A stretch of 64,000 nucleotides of DNA, taken from NCBI GenBank assembly GCA_031551275.1, contig JAVBNX010000001.1:1-64000 (forward strand). The letters are read 5' to 3'. Origin of the DNA: JAVBMJ01 sp031551275 (GTDB lineage Bacteria; Bacteroidota; Bacteroidia; Bacteroidales; Rikenellaceae). Shown here one piece after another: positions 7,937-17,491 of the stretch (the first letter of the stretch is position 1; every line of letters begins with the position of its first letter). The notes beneath the pieces are model-generated. The model made no database searches. It was given only the letters and a program-made list of their open reading frames with translations, and had not been told where the DNA came from. A program made the position numbers and the translations under genes.

Positions 7937-10732
7937 TTAACGCTTTGGAATAAGGTTCAGGGTAACGATCTTGTAAGGCGCGATTACCAGCCCGACGCTG
8001 TCGCCCTCCACCTCGAGGGGTTCCGGCATCCGCTCATCCGCGCGGCAGGTAAAGGCTTCGGCAAGGGGGCGATGGAAGGTAATGCGCTCCCGCTGTTCGA
8101 TCCCGGTGGCGTTGCACAGCCGGACGATGATCCCGTCGCCGTTTTCGGCCGGTTTGATACCGTGCAGGGCGACGGCGGAGTTCGCCTTGGAGAGGAACGA
8201 ATGGCCATCCAACGGCAGGGGGCCTTTCGTTTCGCCCCGCGCATGCTGGTATGCGGGATTAGGGACCACATACCGGGCCGCCCGGGCCTGGACATCGCCG
8301 TCGAGGTAATCCCCCTGGTGGAGGTAGAGGGCATATTCGAAACGCTGCATTCCCTGCGATTGGGAGGGGTGCTCGTCGAAATCGACAAAGACCCCGGTAT
8401 GGATCGGGAAACGCTGCGATACCGACCGCAAAAGGGTCAGCTCCACAGCCGCCTCTGTGCCGATATTCCAGGTTTCGAACTCGTGGATGCCTTTGCCCAT
8501 CACCGCCACACCCTTTTCCCCGTCGCTCAAATCGACAAAGCGTTGCATCGGATGGCGCAAAAGCTCGTCCCCGGTAACCCCATCGTTGTCGGTGCGGTAG
8601 TCGACTGGGCGGGTAACGATCTGGAAAATCCCGTCGCTGTGGGAGTGTGCGGCCCGGACCCCGCTCGGGAAGCATACGGAGAGTTTATGGTCGCACGCAC
8701 GGTTATCCATTTCGGTCATGAAGCGGATGGTCCGTTCCCCTTTGCACAAGGTAATCCGGGTGGAGAACTCCATCGTCACGTCCCGCCCGGAGCGCTGCTT
8801 TTGGTCGCTTGTGCCCGGTATGTCGAGCGCATACCGGATCTCGACCACCCCGCGAAGCGCCGAATTTTCAAGGATGCGCACCGAGGCGCCCGGCGAGAGG
8901 GGCACCACGGTCCGGTTCCATGCCGGCGGGACGTGGACCCAAACATTGCCCGCATCACCGGAATCGCGCAGGATATGGGTCCGGGGGATGGTATGGCCTG
9001 TGGTATGATCGGTCACGCTGACCGTACAGTCGGGATTGACCCTGACGGTCAGAAGACCGTTATGCATCGTTCCATCCGGAGCGACGATGGATGCGGAAGG
9101 GAAGAACGGAATGCCGAAAAGGTTCTCCTCGGGATCGGGATGGGAGGCGTACCCGACCAACAAGGTTTTGTACCCCATCGGGGGGATCGGGCCGACCATC
9201 ACATCGGCCGTGAAACGCTGTACGGCGACCGCTTTGGGCCTGTTTTCGGGGTTGACCGCACCGAGCACCTGTTCACTGCGCTCATAGACGTAACTCTCCA
9301 GCTTATTGCCCGCCGTATCGGTAAAGACGATCTTCCGGGCGTGGGCTTTTTCGGGGATATTCACCACCAACCGCTGTATCCCGCTGAAGGCGTACGGCAA
9401 GGGATTGAACACGGTAACGATCGCTTTGCCTTCGGGCACCGAACTGCTGTCGATCTCAAGGATCAGGCCCTCGAAGACCTTCTTGCGAAGGGCGTCGCAG
9501 ACGTCGCCCGCCTGGGAAACCGTGTGCATCGAATTGGCTCGCAACGCCTTATCCCCGGCGGCATGGATCGAATCGTGGGCCTCGGCCTGAAAGATGTATT
9601 TCCACGCCAGGGTGGCCAGCGCATCGGGGTAAGGACGGCCGTAGGCGGTCATGAAGGTGGCAAAAGGCTCGATATGGCACAACAGGATATTCTCGGCCGC
9701 GGCAACCCTTTGCTTGATCAGGGTGTTCGCACTTAGCGTTTCGGAGTGGACCGCGCCGATCGGCCCGCTGCGCATCTCGCCCTCGACCACCTGCAACCCC
9801 GAAGTATCTATGTCGGCGAGGAGCTCGTCGAAATATCCCTTCAGATCGCTGATCAGCAGCTCCACCCCGGAATCCGATGCATTAGAGAGGTTGATCGCCC
9901 GGGTCAGGCCCGGGGCGGGCGAGGAGAAATCGATGCCGTCGAAGGCCACCTTGACACGGTCGCTGTGGCTGTTGCGCGTGCTGTGGAGCACGTCCCCGGT
10001 CGCCTGGGCGATCATCTCCTCCCGGATGCGGATATCGGGCAGAAGCTCGGCGGCGAACTGCGCGCTCTGCTCCGGGTCGGCACCGATCGTGAGTTTGCGG
10101 TTCTGGTCGAAATCGCAGGTCCATCGGCCGTAACCGTTCATATCGCCGCCCAGGATTACCGGGACAGAGAAATAAACGAAAAAGTTGCACCGGAACCAGT
10201 CGCCCAACTTGGAGGAGAGCACCCGGGTACCGTCCGGCGCCTGCCACCAGAATTCGTTCTTTTCGATACTTTTCAGCGGCGCACCCTTATAGAAGATCAA
10301 CCGATCGATGCCGAAGTTGGTATATATCTGGGGCAGTTGACCGGGCTGGCCGAAAGAGAAGACCGAAAAACCGATGTCCATCCGCTTGCCGAATGCACGG
10401 CAGACCTTCTCCCCGTAAAGCAGGTTGCGTATGATCGATTCGGGATTGGAGGGGGTATGGTCAGGCAGGGTGTACCACGGGCCGATCTGCAACCGTCCGG
10501 CCCTGACCAGCTCTTCCAGCCGGGTGCGGTTCCAGGGCTTGACCTCGAGGTAATCATCCAGTACGATGGTCTGTCCGTCGAGGATGAAGGTGTGGAAATC
10601 GTCATCCGTGTCGAATAAATCAATCAGGTTGTCGATCAGATCGACCAACATCATACGCGTCTGTTGAAAATTGTGGCGGTGCTCACGGTCCCAGTGCGTG
10701 GTGCAAATAATATGGATGCGGGTTTCGGACAT
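7937..10732 (-). CDS. GH38-family alpha-mannosidase homologue lacking the nucleophile Asp
   Basis: A 931-residue protein aligned end to end with bacterial GH38 enzymes such as MngB. It keeps THWDREH (zinc ligands H13 and D15), LDGQTIVLDDYL, IGPWYTLPD, GQLPQIYTNFGI and the late AHDSIHAAG. The block that carries the nucleophile, normally PDSFG, reads VFSFG with Phe at residue 125. DNA at about 10356-10360 encodes TTC, so this is not a reading error of the frame. No signal peptide is seen, which suggests a cytoplasmic location. The start at 10732 is chosen because promoter B places its -7 element at 10756-10763, downstream of the longer possible start at 10789. It is the first gene of a four-gene operon. 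Confidence 0.85.
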   Translation of the reverse strand: MSETRIHIICTTHWDREHRHNFQQTRMMLVDLIDNLIDLFDTDDDFHTFILDGQTIVLDDYLEVKPWNRTRLEELVRAGRLQIGPWYTLPDHTPSNPESIIRNLLYGEKVCRAFGKRMDIGFSVFSFGQPGQLPQIYTNFGIDRLIFYKGAPLKSIEKNEFWWQAPDGTRVLSSKLGDWFRCNFFVYFSVPVILGGDMNGYGRWTCDFDQNRKLTIGADPEQSAQFAAELLPDIRIREEMIAQATGDVLHSTRNSHSDRVKVAFDGIDFSSPAPGLTRAINLSNASDSGVELLISDLKGYFDELLADIDTSGLQVVEGEMRSGPIGAVHSETLSANTLIKQRVAAAENILLCHIEPFATFMTAYGRPYPDALATLAWKYIFQAEAHDSIHAAGDKALRANSMHTVSQAGDVCDALRKKVFEGLILEIDSSSVPEGKAIVTVFNPLPYAFSGIQRLVVNIPEKAHARKIVFTDTAGNKLESYVYERSEQVLGAVNPENRPKAVAVQRFTADVMVGPIPPMGYKTLLVGYASHPDPEENLFGIPFFPSASIVAPDGTMHNGLLTVRVNPDCTVSVTDHTTGHTIPRTHILRDSGDAGNVWVHVPPAWNRTVVPLSPGASVRILENSALRGVVEIRYALDIPGTSDQKQRSGRDVTMEFSTRITLCKGERTIRFMTEMDNRACDHKLSVCFPSGVRAAHSHSDGIFQIVTRPVDYRTDNDGVTGDELLRHPMQRFVDLSDGEKGVAVMGKGIHEFETWNIGTEAAVELTLLRSVSQRFPIHTGVFVDFDEHPSQSQGMQRFEYALYLHQGDYLDGDVQARAARYVVPNPAYQHARGETKGPLPLDGHSFLSKANSAVALHGIKPAENGDGIIVRLCNATGIEQRERITFHRPLAEAFTCRADERMPEPLEVEGDSVGLVIAPYKIVTLNLIPKR

Positions 10733-10755
10733 AATAATGAGTTGTTTATTTTTTA

Positions 10756-10800
10756 CAAAATTAGATTTCTCGGCTGCGGAAAGTGTCATACACTTGCCTG
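10756..10800 (-). promoter_or_regulatory. Regulon promoter B (15-bp box plus -7) for the GH38 operon
   Basis: On the minus strand the box CAGGCAAGTGTATGA begins at 10800 and the -7 element TAATTTTG begins at 10763, a spacing of exactly 37 bp. Transcription would start near 10750, fixing the GH38 start codon at 10732. Confidence 0.7.
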
Positions 10801-10809
10801 CTCATCAAC

Positions 10810-10866
10810 GCCCTTGCCTGTGGGCTTCCGACGCCATGCGGGGGGCGGATATCCACAGGCAAGGGC
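10810..10866. repeat. 14-bp perfect inverted repeat of the promoter-box core
   Basis: GCCCTTGCCTGTGG (10810-10823) and its exact complement (10853-10866) flank a 29-bp spacer between divergent promoters B and C. The right arm is part of promoter box C. The left arm has the same CAGGCAAG core on the minus strand but no -7 element 37 bp away, so it would be an auxiliary binding site. Confidence 0.6.
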
Positions 10867-10900
10867 AGGATGATCCGGAAACGGGACGGGGTTATATTTA
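10856..10900 (+). promoter_or_regulatory. Regulon promoter C (15-bp box plus -7) for the HAD phosphatase gene
   Basis: The box CAGGCAAGGGCAGGA starts at 10856 and TATATTTA (7 of 8 to TAnnTTTG) starts at 10893, again 37 bp apart. The flanking 21 bp at 10853-10873 match those at 3218-3238 in all but two positions. Confidence 0.65.
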
Positions 10901-10922
10901 GGCAGTTATTGCCTGAAATTTT

Positions 10923-11972
10923 ATGGAATCGATACGGTATGAAACGGGGCCCGAACTCGGGCCCGGGGAGTGGGGGGATATGCCCTTGAACGGGGATTTG
11001 TACGACGGAGGGCTTTTCCGCGTGGCGGAGTGTGTGATCCCCGGACGGGGCACCCTGCGCGAGGGATGCGGCGGGGTGGGCCGCATGGCCGTCAACCGGG
11101 CCGGCGAATTCCTCTTTATCGGCCACAGGCAACAAACCGAGGTGGTGCTCAACGGGAAGTCGGGACTCTTCCCCTCGTTCGCCCTGCCCGCCACGCGCAT
11201 GGAAAGGCCGCTCAAAGCGGTGTTGTTGGACCTGGATGGGACGTGCGTCAAAAGCGAGCATTTCTGGATCATGACCATCCTTGAAACGGTCAACACGGTA
11301 CGCAAAGAAGCAGGCCTTCGCCCCCTGGCCTGCTTCCAACCCGGGGAGGCGCCCTTCGTTTCCGGCCGCAGCGTTCCCGAACACCTGCTTTACTGCATCG
11401 GGCGCTACTGCCCGTGGGTCGCCTTGTCCCGGATGCACGACATCTACACGGGGATCGCCGAAAAACACATGGGGCGGCTTTGCGCGGGGGAGTTGTACAT
11501 CGACGCATTCGAACCCGCCGACGGACTCAAAGAGCTGTTGCTGGGGCTGAAAGGGGAAGGGATAAAAGTAGGGGTGGTCACCTCGGGACTCTACTACAAA
11601 GCGTGGCCCGAACTGGTCCAGGTCATGGAAAAAATGGAATTGGGCGACCCCCTCCTGTTCTTCGACGCGGTAATGACCGCGGGCACCCTCGCAGGGAAGG
11701 GGCAGGCCGGTACGATGGGCAATTCGATCGCCAAACCGTGGCCCAACCTCTATTTCGAGGCGTTGCAGGCGATGGGTTTCTCGCTCGAAGACCGGTTCCA
11801 TGCAGTCGGGATCGGCGATTCGAGTTCCGATGCCGGGTCGTTGCGCACAATGGGGGTGCCCTTTATCGGGGTAGGCGGCGGCAATATCCGTCAGGCGGGA
11901 AGCCTGGCCTTGTGCAATTACTTCGTGGAGCACCTCCGGGAAGTGAGGGGCGTGATCGAAGAGGTGATTTAA
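10923..11972 (+). CDS. HAD-superfamily phosphatase with an N-terminal extension
   Basis: A 349-residue cytoplasmic protein. Residues from about 97 form a HAD hydrolase: motif I LLDLDGTCVKSE (D103/D105), motif II VVTSG, a motif III Lys in IAKPWPNLY, and motif IV GIGDSSSD. A helical cap lies between motifs I and II, as in beta-phosphoglucomutase-type enzymes. The first 95 residues are an extra domain of unknown type that is rich in Gly and Glu. It is a single gene under regulon promoter C and converges with the GH106 gene. It probably dephosphorylates or isomerises a sugar phosphate made in this pathway; the exact substrate is unknown. Confidence 0.8.
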   Translation: MESIRYETGPELGPGEWGDMPLNGDLYDGGLFRVAECVIPGRGTLREGCGGVGRMAVNRAGEFLFIGHRQQTEVVLNGKSGLFPSFALPATRMERPLKAVLLDLDGTCVKSEHFWIMTILETVNTVRKEAGLRPLACFQPGEAPFVSGRSVPEHLLYCIGRYCPWVALSRMHDIYTGIAEKHMGRLCAGELYIDAFEPADGLKELLLGLKGEGIKVGVVTSGLYYKAWPELVQVMEKMELGDPLLFFDAVMTAGTLAGKGQAGTMGNSIAKPWPNLYFEALQAMGFSLEDRFHAVGIGDSSSDAGSLRTMGVPFIGVGGGNIRQAGSLALCNYFVEHLREVRGVIEEVI

Positions 11973-11981
11973 AACATCGCA

Positions 11982-14900
11982 TTATTCGGCAATAACCCGC
12001 TTGACCGGTATCAGCCGCACCGGACCGATCAACCCCGAAGGGACCAGCGCGTCGTTTGCATTCCAAACGTTGAACGTACAGAATGTCGATCGGCCGTTGG
12101 GATCGGGCTTGCCGTCCAATAGCCATTGCGGCCATGCTTTCAACATCCCGCCCGGGATCCGCTCGTCGCTTGCCGGTAATCCGGCATCGCCGATCAGGCG
12201 GTTCGGCCAACTGTTGGTCACGGAGATTTTCAATCGATTTTCCCCGGGTTCCAGGTACTCCGTAATGTCGACGGATTTATCGACTTTCCAGAACACGCCG
12301 AGAACCGTTCCGTTCACTTCGATTTGCGCCATGATTTCGGCCTGTCCCAGATCGAGGACGACACGCATCCCTGCTTGCCGGAGATCCTTCGGAACGGCAA
12401 ACGATTTGGTGTAAGTCGCCGTTCCGCTGAAAAATTTAATCTGCTCATCCTCCGATTCGCTCCACGAGATCAGTGAGTCGAATTTTACCGACTTGTGCGG
12501 GAAAACGACACTCCAGCCGTCGTCAAGGTTGAGCGGTTCGGGCAATGATATGATCTCCACCCGTTTTTTGTCCGACGCAGTGGTCAATTCGTATCGGCCG
12601 GATTCGTAGAAATCGATACAAGGCTTTTTGTTCGCGTTGAAAACCGGATAGCGAATCGGCGGGGCGGGAAATTCGTTCTCGAGTGAGATCACAAAGGGGT
12701 CGAAGCCACTCCATGTCGCTCTTTTGCCGTTCAATTCATACTCGAAAGTCAGCGTTTTGAACATGATCGCCCCGGTAGCAAGCGCTACGTCGAAATTGTT
12801 CTCGCCGTTATCGAAGAGCTGCTGGAGTTTTTCGACGATTTGTTTTTCGTCGTTGGGCGTGCCGTATGTTGCACGCAGGACCTTGACCGGCGTGAGCGCG
12901 GGCTTTTTGCCGACGACGAGCGTTTCGTCCTCTTTTCCACTCACTGTATATTGCCGCCCGTCCATCTCATACCGGATAACCAGTTTTTTGCCAGCCTTGT
13001 GCGCTGTACCGCCCTGTTGGTCGGCGATCCGGTCGACAGGAATCCGCTGTTCTCCTTTGTCGATATATTGTTCTACCAGGGGTTTGACATCGACCGTTTT
13101 CGCCGGATCGGCCAGCAGGCCGTATTGGGCCGATATGACGGTAATTTTACCCAACGGTTTGGTCCAATCGACGATCCGTTTGCCGTCTTTGCTCAGGCCG
13201 GTAAGTTTTTGCCGGGAATCGTCCCTGGTCCGGCGCTGTCCAAAGATGACGAATACCGACTCCGTTGCGCCGAGCGGCAGCGCCATACGGGTCGCTTTGG
13301 CGTCGGTTTGCAGGACGGTTGCCGGAGTGATCTTTCCCGTCTCCGGATTCCACACCTCAGGACTTCCCATGCTGCGGAATTGGACGTCGGCAACCACAGC
13401 CCGGTTCTCCCGGTTGGCGATAAAATAGATCTCCGCGTCGGGCGATCGCCGGTAAGTCCAGTTCAGCGAAGCGTCGGAGACGAAAGCCGGTACAAGATCC
13501 GATTCGGCAAGAATGACGTCCGGCGTCTTCCCCCAAAGGACCCTCCCTTTGCCGACGATGTGCTGGCCGCTGGGCGCTTTGAAGTCACCCCAGAGTTTTC
13601 GGGCGAGCTCTTTTACCCGGCGGTCGTTGTTTGGATAATCGGTCAGACCGGGGGCCTGCGTCGCCCGATGGTTGCCGATGAGAGTCGCACCCTGCCCGGC
13701 GAGTTGCAATGCTTTTTCCAAAAGCTCAGGCGTCATGCGGTTGGTGGGCGGCAATACCAATACCCGGTACTTCATGCCGCTTGGCAATACCACCATCCCG
13801 TTTTCGACGCTCGCCCGGAGGACGATGTCGGTTCCGCCCTGATCCCACGGGTATCCGTTGTTCGGATGATCGGTGTAGGTCTGCGGCGAATCCTCCGGCT
13901 CTATGTAGAGTATATCGGCGGCATATTCTCCCTGGCGCAACATGTATTGACAACGCGACAAATAGTCATGCCATGCGGGCGACAACTCCCACCATGGTTG
14001 CGTCCGGTCGTAATGGACCCCCCAGGGGCCCATCGTCATCCCGGGCCGGACGTCCTTCATGGGTTTGAATGAATAGCAGTGAAAAACCAACCGGTTGACA
14101 CCCTGGCAAAACGCCTGATCGCAGAGCGTTTTGATAGAACCGGGATGTTCGAGCCAACGCTCCGTATACCATGCCGTGCATGCCTCCGCTCCGATGATCC
14201 GTTTACCGTAAATATGCCCGGCGGAGGCCATGCCGCGGCAGTGGTTCATGCCTTGCCCGCCGATCCAGAATTCACCCATCGGCTCGTCCGCAATCCCGGC
14301 GTACTGAAGGTGGTCGCAGGGCGAAGAGTAGGCTTCGCATGTAAACCGCAGGCCATTCTCCCCCGCAAGTTCTTTCATCCTGCCGGCGTAGTTCTCAAGG
14401 ATCAGTTCCGATACCGTGCGGCGGAAATCCCATAGAAACCGCTCGCTGTATTCGGGATTTTCAATGGCGTATCCGGCAAAGATCGGCAGGAATTTCCAAA
14501 GGTCGTATTTTCGCCGTTTCAAAAACTCCCCGCGCATCCCCTCCGTCCAGTTTTGCGTGCCGTTCTCCCAACTGTCGATGTGGGTGGCCACCAGGGCGTT
14601 CCCTACATTTTCGCTGTTGTCGGCGAGCAACCGGGCCATCTGTCCGCCGAAAGCGTTCTCTATTCCCCGTTTGGAGAGTTTGTCGCATTCGGGGCCGAGG
14701 CCCGATTCCGGCGAGGGACAACCGACCCTGCTTCTGCAAGTTACGCCGATACGGAGCAGCGTATAGTTTCCGGGAGGGATTCCTTCGTCGATCTCCCCTG
14801 CTTCGTTCATCCTGCCGGAGAGGTCGACGACGGCGTCGAGCGGGACAAACGCTTCGGGGGGAATTTGATGTGCTGGAGTCCTGAGCCGCTGATGTTCCAC

Positions 14901-15470
14901 ATTGTAGTAATCGCCGTAAGGGCCGCCGGGGATGCCGGAGAGGCCGAGCTCGGCCCTCTTCTCCGGCGCCGGGAAGGCGAGTACGCAGAGGTCTTTGTAA
15001 TAACCGAGCGTTCTCTCTCCGGGCGGGATAACGATCTTCTCCGCCCGGTTTGCGGCGGAAACCTCCACGCTTTGAAAGGTCAGGATCTTCATGGCATTTT
15101 CAGGCGCCACCCAAGGGCCGCTGCTGCCATTCCACCCGGGTCCGTCGTTCATGTTGACCTCGATACCGAGCGTCGCCGCTTTGGAAACTGCGTACTTAAA
15201 CATCTCCCGCCACACTTCGCCCATATAATCGGCCGGGCCGATCGGCGTGCCGCCATCGACCTCCATGATAAGGACGCCGCCGATTCCCACGCGTTGCATC
15301 GCTTCGAGGTCGGCATCGATCCCCTCCCTGGTAAGGTTGCCGTTATTCCAGAACCAATACACCCAGGGCCGGTACTCCCCACCCGGTTTGGCAAACGTCG
15401 GGGCCGACTGTCCCAAAGCGGCCGAAAATGCGACGAGTGAGAATAAACCCGCTAAAAACACCTTTTTCAT
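11982..15470 (-). CDS. GH106-family alpha-L-rhamnosidase
   Basis: A 1162-residue secreted enzyme with a cleavable signal peptide ending near SAALGQ. The mature start (EYRPWVYWFWNNGNLTREGI…LEAMQRVGIGGVLIMEVDGGT) is diagnostic for GH106. The C-terminal beta-sandwich (LDLGQAEIMAQIEVNGTVLG, then NSWPNRLIGD) is the usual family ending. At about residues 775-935 there is an insert of two diverged copies of a DUF3395-like unit (AQYGLLADP…IRYEMDGRQYTVSG and ATYGTPND…FEYELNGKRATWSG). It is the last gene of the SusCD operon and overlaps the preceding lipoprotein gene by an ATGA. It should release terminal alpha-L-rhamnose from the glycan in the periplasm. Confidence 0.9.
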   Translation of the reverse strand: MKKVFLAGLFSLVAFSAALGQSAPTFAKPGGEYRPWVYWFWNNGNLTREGIDADLEAMQRVGIGGVLIMEVDGGTPIGPADYMGEVWREMFKYAVSKAATLGIEVNMNDGPGWNGSSGPWVAPENAMKILTFQSVEVSAANRAEKIVIPPGERTLGYYKDLCVLAFPAPEKRAELGLSGIPGGPYGDYYNVEHQRLRTPAHQIPPEAFVPLDAVVDLSGRMNEAGEIDEGIPPGNYTLLRIGVTCRSRVGCPSPESGLGPECDKLSKRGIENAFGGQMARLLADNSENVGNALVATHIDSWENGTQNWTEGMRGEFLKRRKYDLWKFLPIFAGYAIENPEYSERFLWDFRRTVSELILENYAGRMKELAGENGLRFTCEAYSSPCDHLQYAGIADEPMGEFWIGGQGMNHCRGMASAGHIYGKRIIGAEACTAWYTERWLEHPGSIKTLCDQAFCQGVNRLVFHCYSFKPMKDVRPGMTMGPWGVHYDRTQPWWELSPAWHDYLSRCQYMLRQGEYAADILYIEPEDSPQTYTDHPNNGYPWDQGGTDIVLRASVENGMVVLPSGMKYRVLVLPPTNRMTPELLEKALQLAGQGATLIGNHRATQAPGLTDYPNNDRRVKELARKLWGDFKAPSGQHIVGKGRVLWGKTPDVILAESDLVPAFVSDASLNWTYRRSPDAEIYFIANRENRAVVADVQFRSMGSPEVWNPETGKITPATVLQTDAKATRMALPLGATESVFVIFGQRRTRDDSRQKLTGLSKDGKRIVDWTKPLGKITVISAQYGLLADPAKTVDVKPLVEQYIDKGEQRIPVDRIADQQGGTAHKAGKKLVIRYEMDGRQYTVSGKEDETLVVGKKPALTPVKVLRATYGTPNDEKQIVEKLQQLFDNGENNFDVALATGAIMFKTLTFEYELNGKRATWSGFDPFVISLENEFPAPPIRYPVFNANKKPCIDFYESGRYELTTASDKKRVEIISLPEPLNLDDGWSVVFPHKSVKFDSLISWSESEDEQIKFFSGTATYTKSFAVPKDLRQAGMRVVLDLGQAEIMAQIEVNGTVLGVFWKVDKSVDITEYLEPGENRLKISVTNSWPNRLIGDAGLPASDERIPGGMLKAWPQWLLDGKPDPNGRSTFCTFNVWNANDALVPSGLIGPVRLIPVKRVIAE

Positions 15471-17473
15471 AACTCAGGAAATGATTTGTGGAAATGGAGG
15501 CCCCTGAAACAAACCGCAACGCCTTCACCCCCCTCTGCATGGCTGGTAAGCACTCCGAAGTGCAGGGGACGGGAGGGTGCAAACGGGATGGAGGCAGCGT
15601 AGTGGTCGGGGAACAGGGGACCGGCGCGCGACCACAACGGCACTCCCTGTTCATCCGTTGCAGTTAATGCGCTCAAATCGACGGTGACCTTCCTCCACGT
15701 TGCGGAGTACTGGTTGCCGCTCATGTACCCGAATTGCATGGCGTCGCCGTAGGTGGCGAAAAGTGACACCCTGGCTCCGGCGGCAAGTCTGAGTGCAAGG
15801 TGGAGGCGATCATTGGCAGCGCCGCTTTCGGTTTTGAATTCGAAGGAGAAATAGCGCATGTCGGAGGTCAGCCTTTCGTCGAGCGAGCCGATCCAGATGT
15901 TGGCATGATTCCAGCCTACCGTAGTGGAAGTGAGACGGAAAGCCTGCATGCCGGGAGTATCGTATTCGGTTATATCCTCGTACAACGCGAACAGGGGATC
16001 CCCGTTCAACCCATACATATACAGGCTGTTCAACTCACTGGCATTATGGAGGCGTATCATCAGGTCCTTCATGACGATCGTCGAGCCGCCTGTCTCGAAG
16101 GTGATCGTAAGCCCCGATACGGTGTTATTCCAAAGGCCCTTGGTCATCAGTAAGCTCAGGTCGAAGGAGTATTCCTTTTCGGTCGCCGTGGGTTCGAGCG
16201 GGAAGAGTTTGCTTTCGGCGGAGTTCAGCGCGATCCGCATATTTACCGCCTGGGTGCTCGTGTAGGTAAATGAGAGCACCTTGCCGGGGATTATGTAGTC
16301 GACCGTCTCGGTGGTGGCCGTCGCTCCTGCGGAGATGGAGGAGAAGGTATAGATATCCCCATCGGTGCCGGAGGCGGTCAGCGTAGCGCCGGTCACTTGG
16401 GCGGGCAGGATGGTCAGTGCGCCGATTTTCACGCGCTTCAGGGCAATTTCATAGACATGGGTAGAGCCGTCCTGCGCGGTAACGGTAAGGGTGGTGGCCG
16501 TCTCGAAGTTGTAGCTGTTCCCGGCCACTAAATCGGCGGTGCCGATCTTGGCGGTCGCTTTGGGCGAAAGGGCGAAGAGGGGTTTGATCGCCGTGGCGTC
16601 GAAGTCCGAAGCAAGTACGAGGGTAACTTTGTTCTGAGTCTCGTCGATTTCAGCACTCATGCTCGAATCCAAAGTCGGATTGTCGGCCTTGGAGAAGGTC
16701 AGCGAGGTCAGATCCTTGCCAGTCCAAGCGGGGAGTTTGGATATTTCCACGCGGTAATCCTGGGTGGTGCCGTCCTCCGCCCTGACCGAGTAGTCGACCG
16801 GAGAGGAGAGGTCGGCCACGGTTACGCCCGCACTCTGCTGCTCGGGACCGATATAGACTTTGGCGCGCGGCGCGGCGCGAAAGGCAGGCTTCACGGCGGT
16901 CAGGTCGACCTCGTATTTGACCTCGCCGGTAATCCGGCCGTTGACCGGGTCGACCAGGCAGGTAATGTTGTCGGTCGTCGGCAAACCGTCGTCGTCCATC
17001 CCGTCGGCCATAAAGGAGAAGAAGTAGAGATCGGTGGCGGTATTCTGACCGTTGACCACAGTAACCGCATAATCGTTCTTTTTGGTGCCGTCCTCCGAGG
17101 TCACCGTATAGGTCCAATTCCGGGAAAAATCGTTTACCGAGACGTTGCTTACCTGGGCGGTTTGGCCGATCCTGACCACGCTGCCGAAAGAGCTTTCGAA
17201 ACTTGCCTTTAAGGCGGTCAGGTTTACTCCCCCGACGGGAAACTGAAGGAAGATCGTCCGGGCCTGTTGGTCGATCTCGGCGTCGACACGCCCCTCGATG
17301 CCCGATTCATATTCGGTGTTTGCCGCATCGGGGTTGTGAAGTTGCGTAAAGTAGAAACTGGTAATCTCCGCTTCGCTGCGCTCGGCAGGAACGGCGGCCT
17401 CCTTTTCCTCGCTGCATCCCGCCAGGAGCGCAACGCAGAGCAACAATGGCCAGATGGTTTTTATCTTCTTCAT
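15467..17473 (-). CDS. Surface glycan-binding-type lipoprotein with three bacterial Ig-like repeats
   Basis: A 668-residue lipoprotein (lipobox VALLAGC). Three similar units at about residues 35-140, 145-245 and 250-350 each end in a SEDGT/AEDGT/AQDGS motif followed by a Tyr-containing strand, the pattern of DUF5018-type Ig-like domains. The C-terminal 300 residues form a separate beta-sandwich containing ITEYDTPGMQAFRLT and ending CFRGLHFHK; this part is homologous to the C-terminus of the next upstream gene product. The position after SusC/SusD genes and the modular beta architecture suggest a surface glycan-binding protein that captures the substrate for import. Function is inferred from architecture and position. 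Confidence 0.8.
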   Translation of the reverse strand: MKKIKTIWPLLLCVALLAGCSEEKEAAVPAERSEAEITSFYFTQLHNPDAANTEYESGIEGRVDAEIDQQARTIFLQFPVGGVNLTALKASFESSFGSVVRIGQTAQVSNVSVNDFSRNWTYTVTSEDGTKKNDYAVTVVNGQNTATDLYFFSFMADGMDDDGLPTTDNITCLVDPVNGRITGEVKYEVDLTAVKPAFRAAPRAKVYIGPEQQSAGVTVADLSSPVDYSVRAEDGTTQDYRVEISKLPAWTGKDLTSLTFSKADNPTLDSSMSAEIDETQNKVTLVLASDFDATAIKPLFALSPKATAKIGTADLVAGNSYNFETATTLTVTAQDGSTHVYEIALKRVKIGALTILPAQVTGATLTASGTDGDIYTFSSISAGATATTETVDYIIPGKVLSFTYTSTQAVNMRIALNSAESKLFPLEPTATEKEYSFDLSLLMTKGLWNNTVSGLTITFETGGSTIVMKDLMIRLHNASELNSLYMYGLNGDPLFALYEDITEYDTPGMQAFRLTSTTVGWNHANIWIGSLDERLTSDMRYFSFEFKTESGAANDRLHLALRLAAGARVSLFATYGDAMQFGYMSGNQYSATWRKVTVDLSALTATDEQGVPLWSRAGPLFPDHYAASIPFAPSRPLHFGVLTSHAEGGEGVAVCFRGLHFHKSFPEL

Positions 17474-17491
17474 GGCTTTTCGGAAATTAGG

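Noticed and set aside
10733..10789. A 19-codon longer start for the GH38 gene
   Set aside because: The promoter -7 element lies at 10756-10763, inside this extension, so the mRNA would not contain it.
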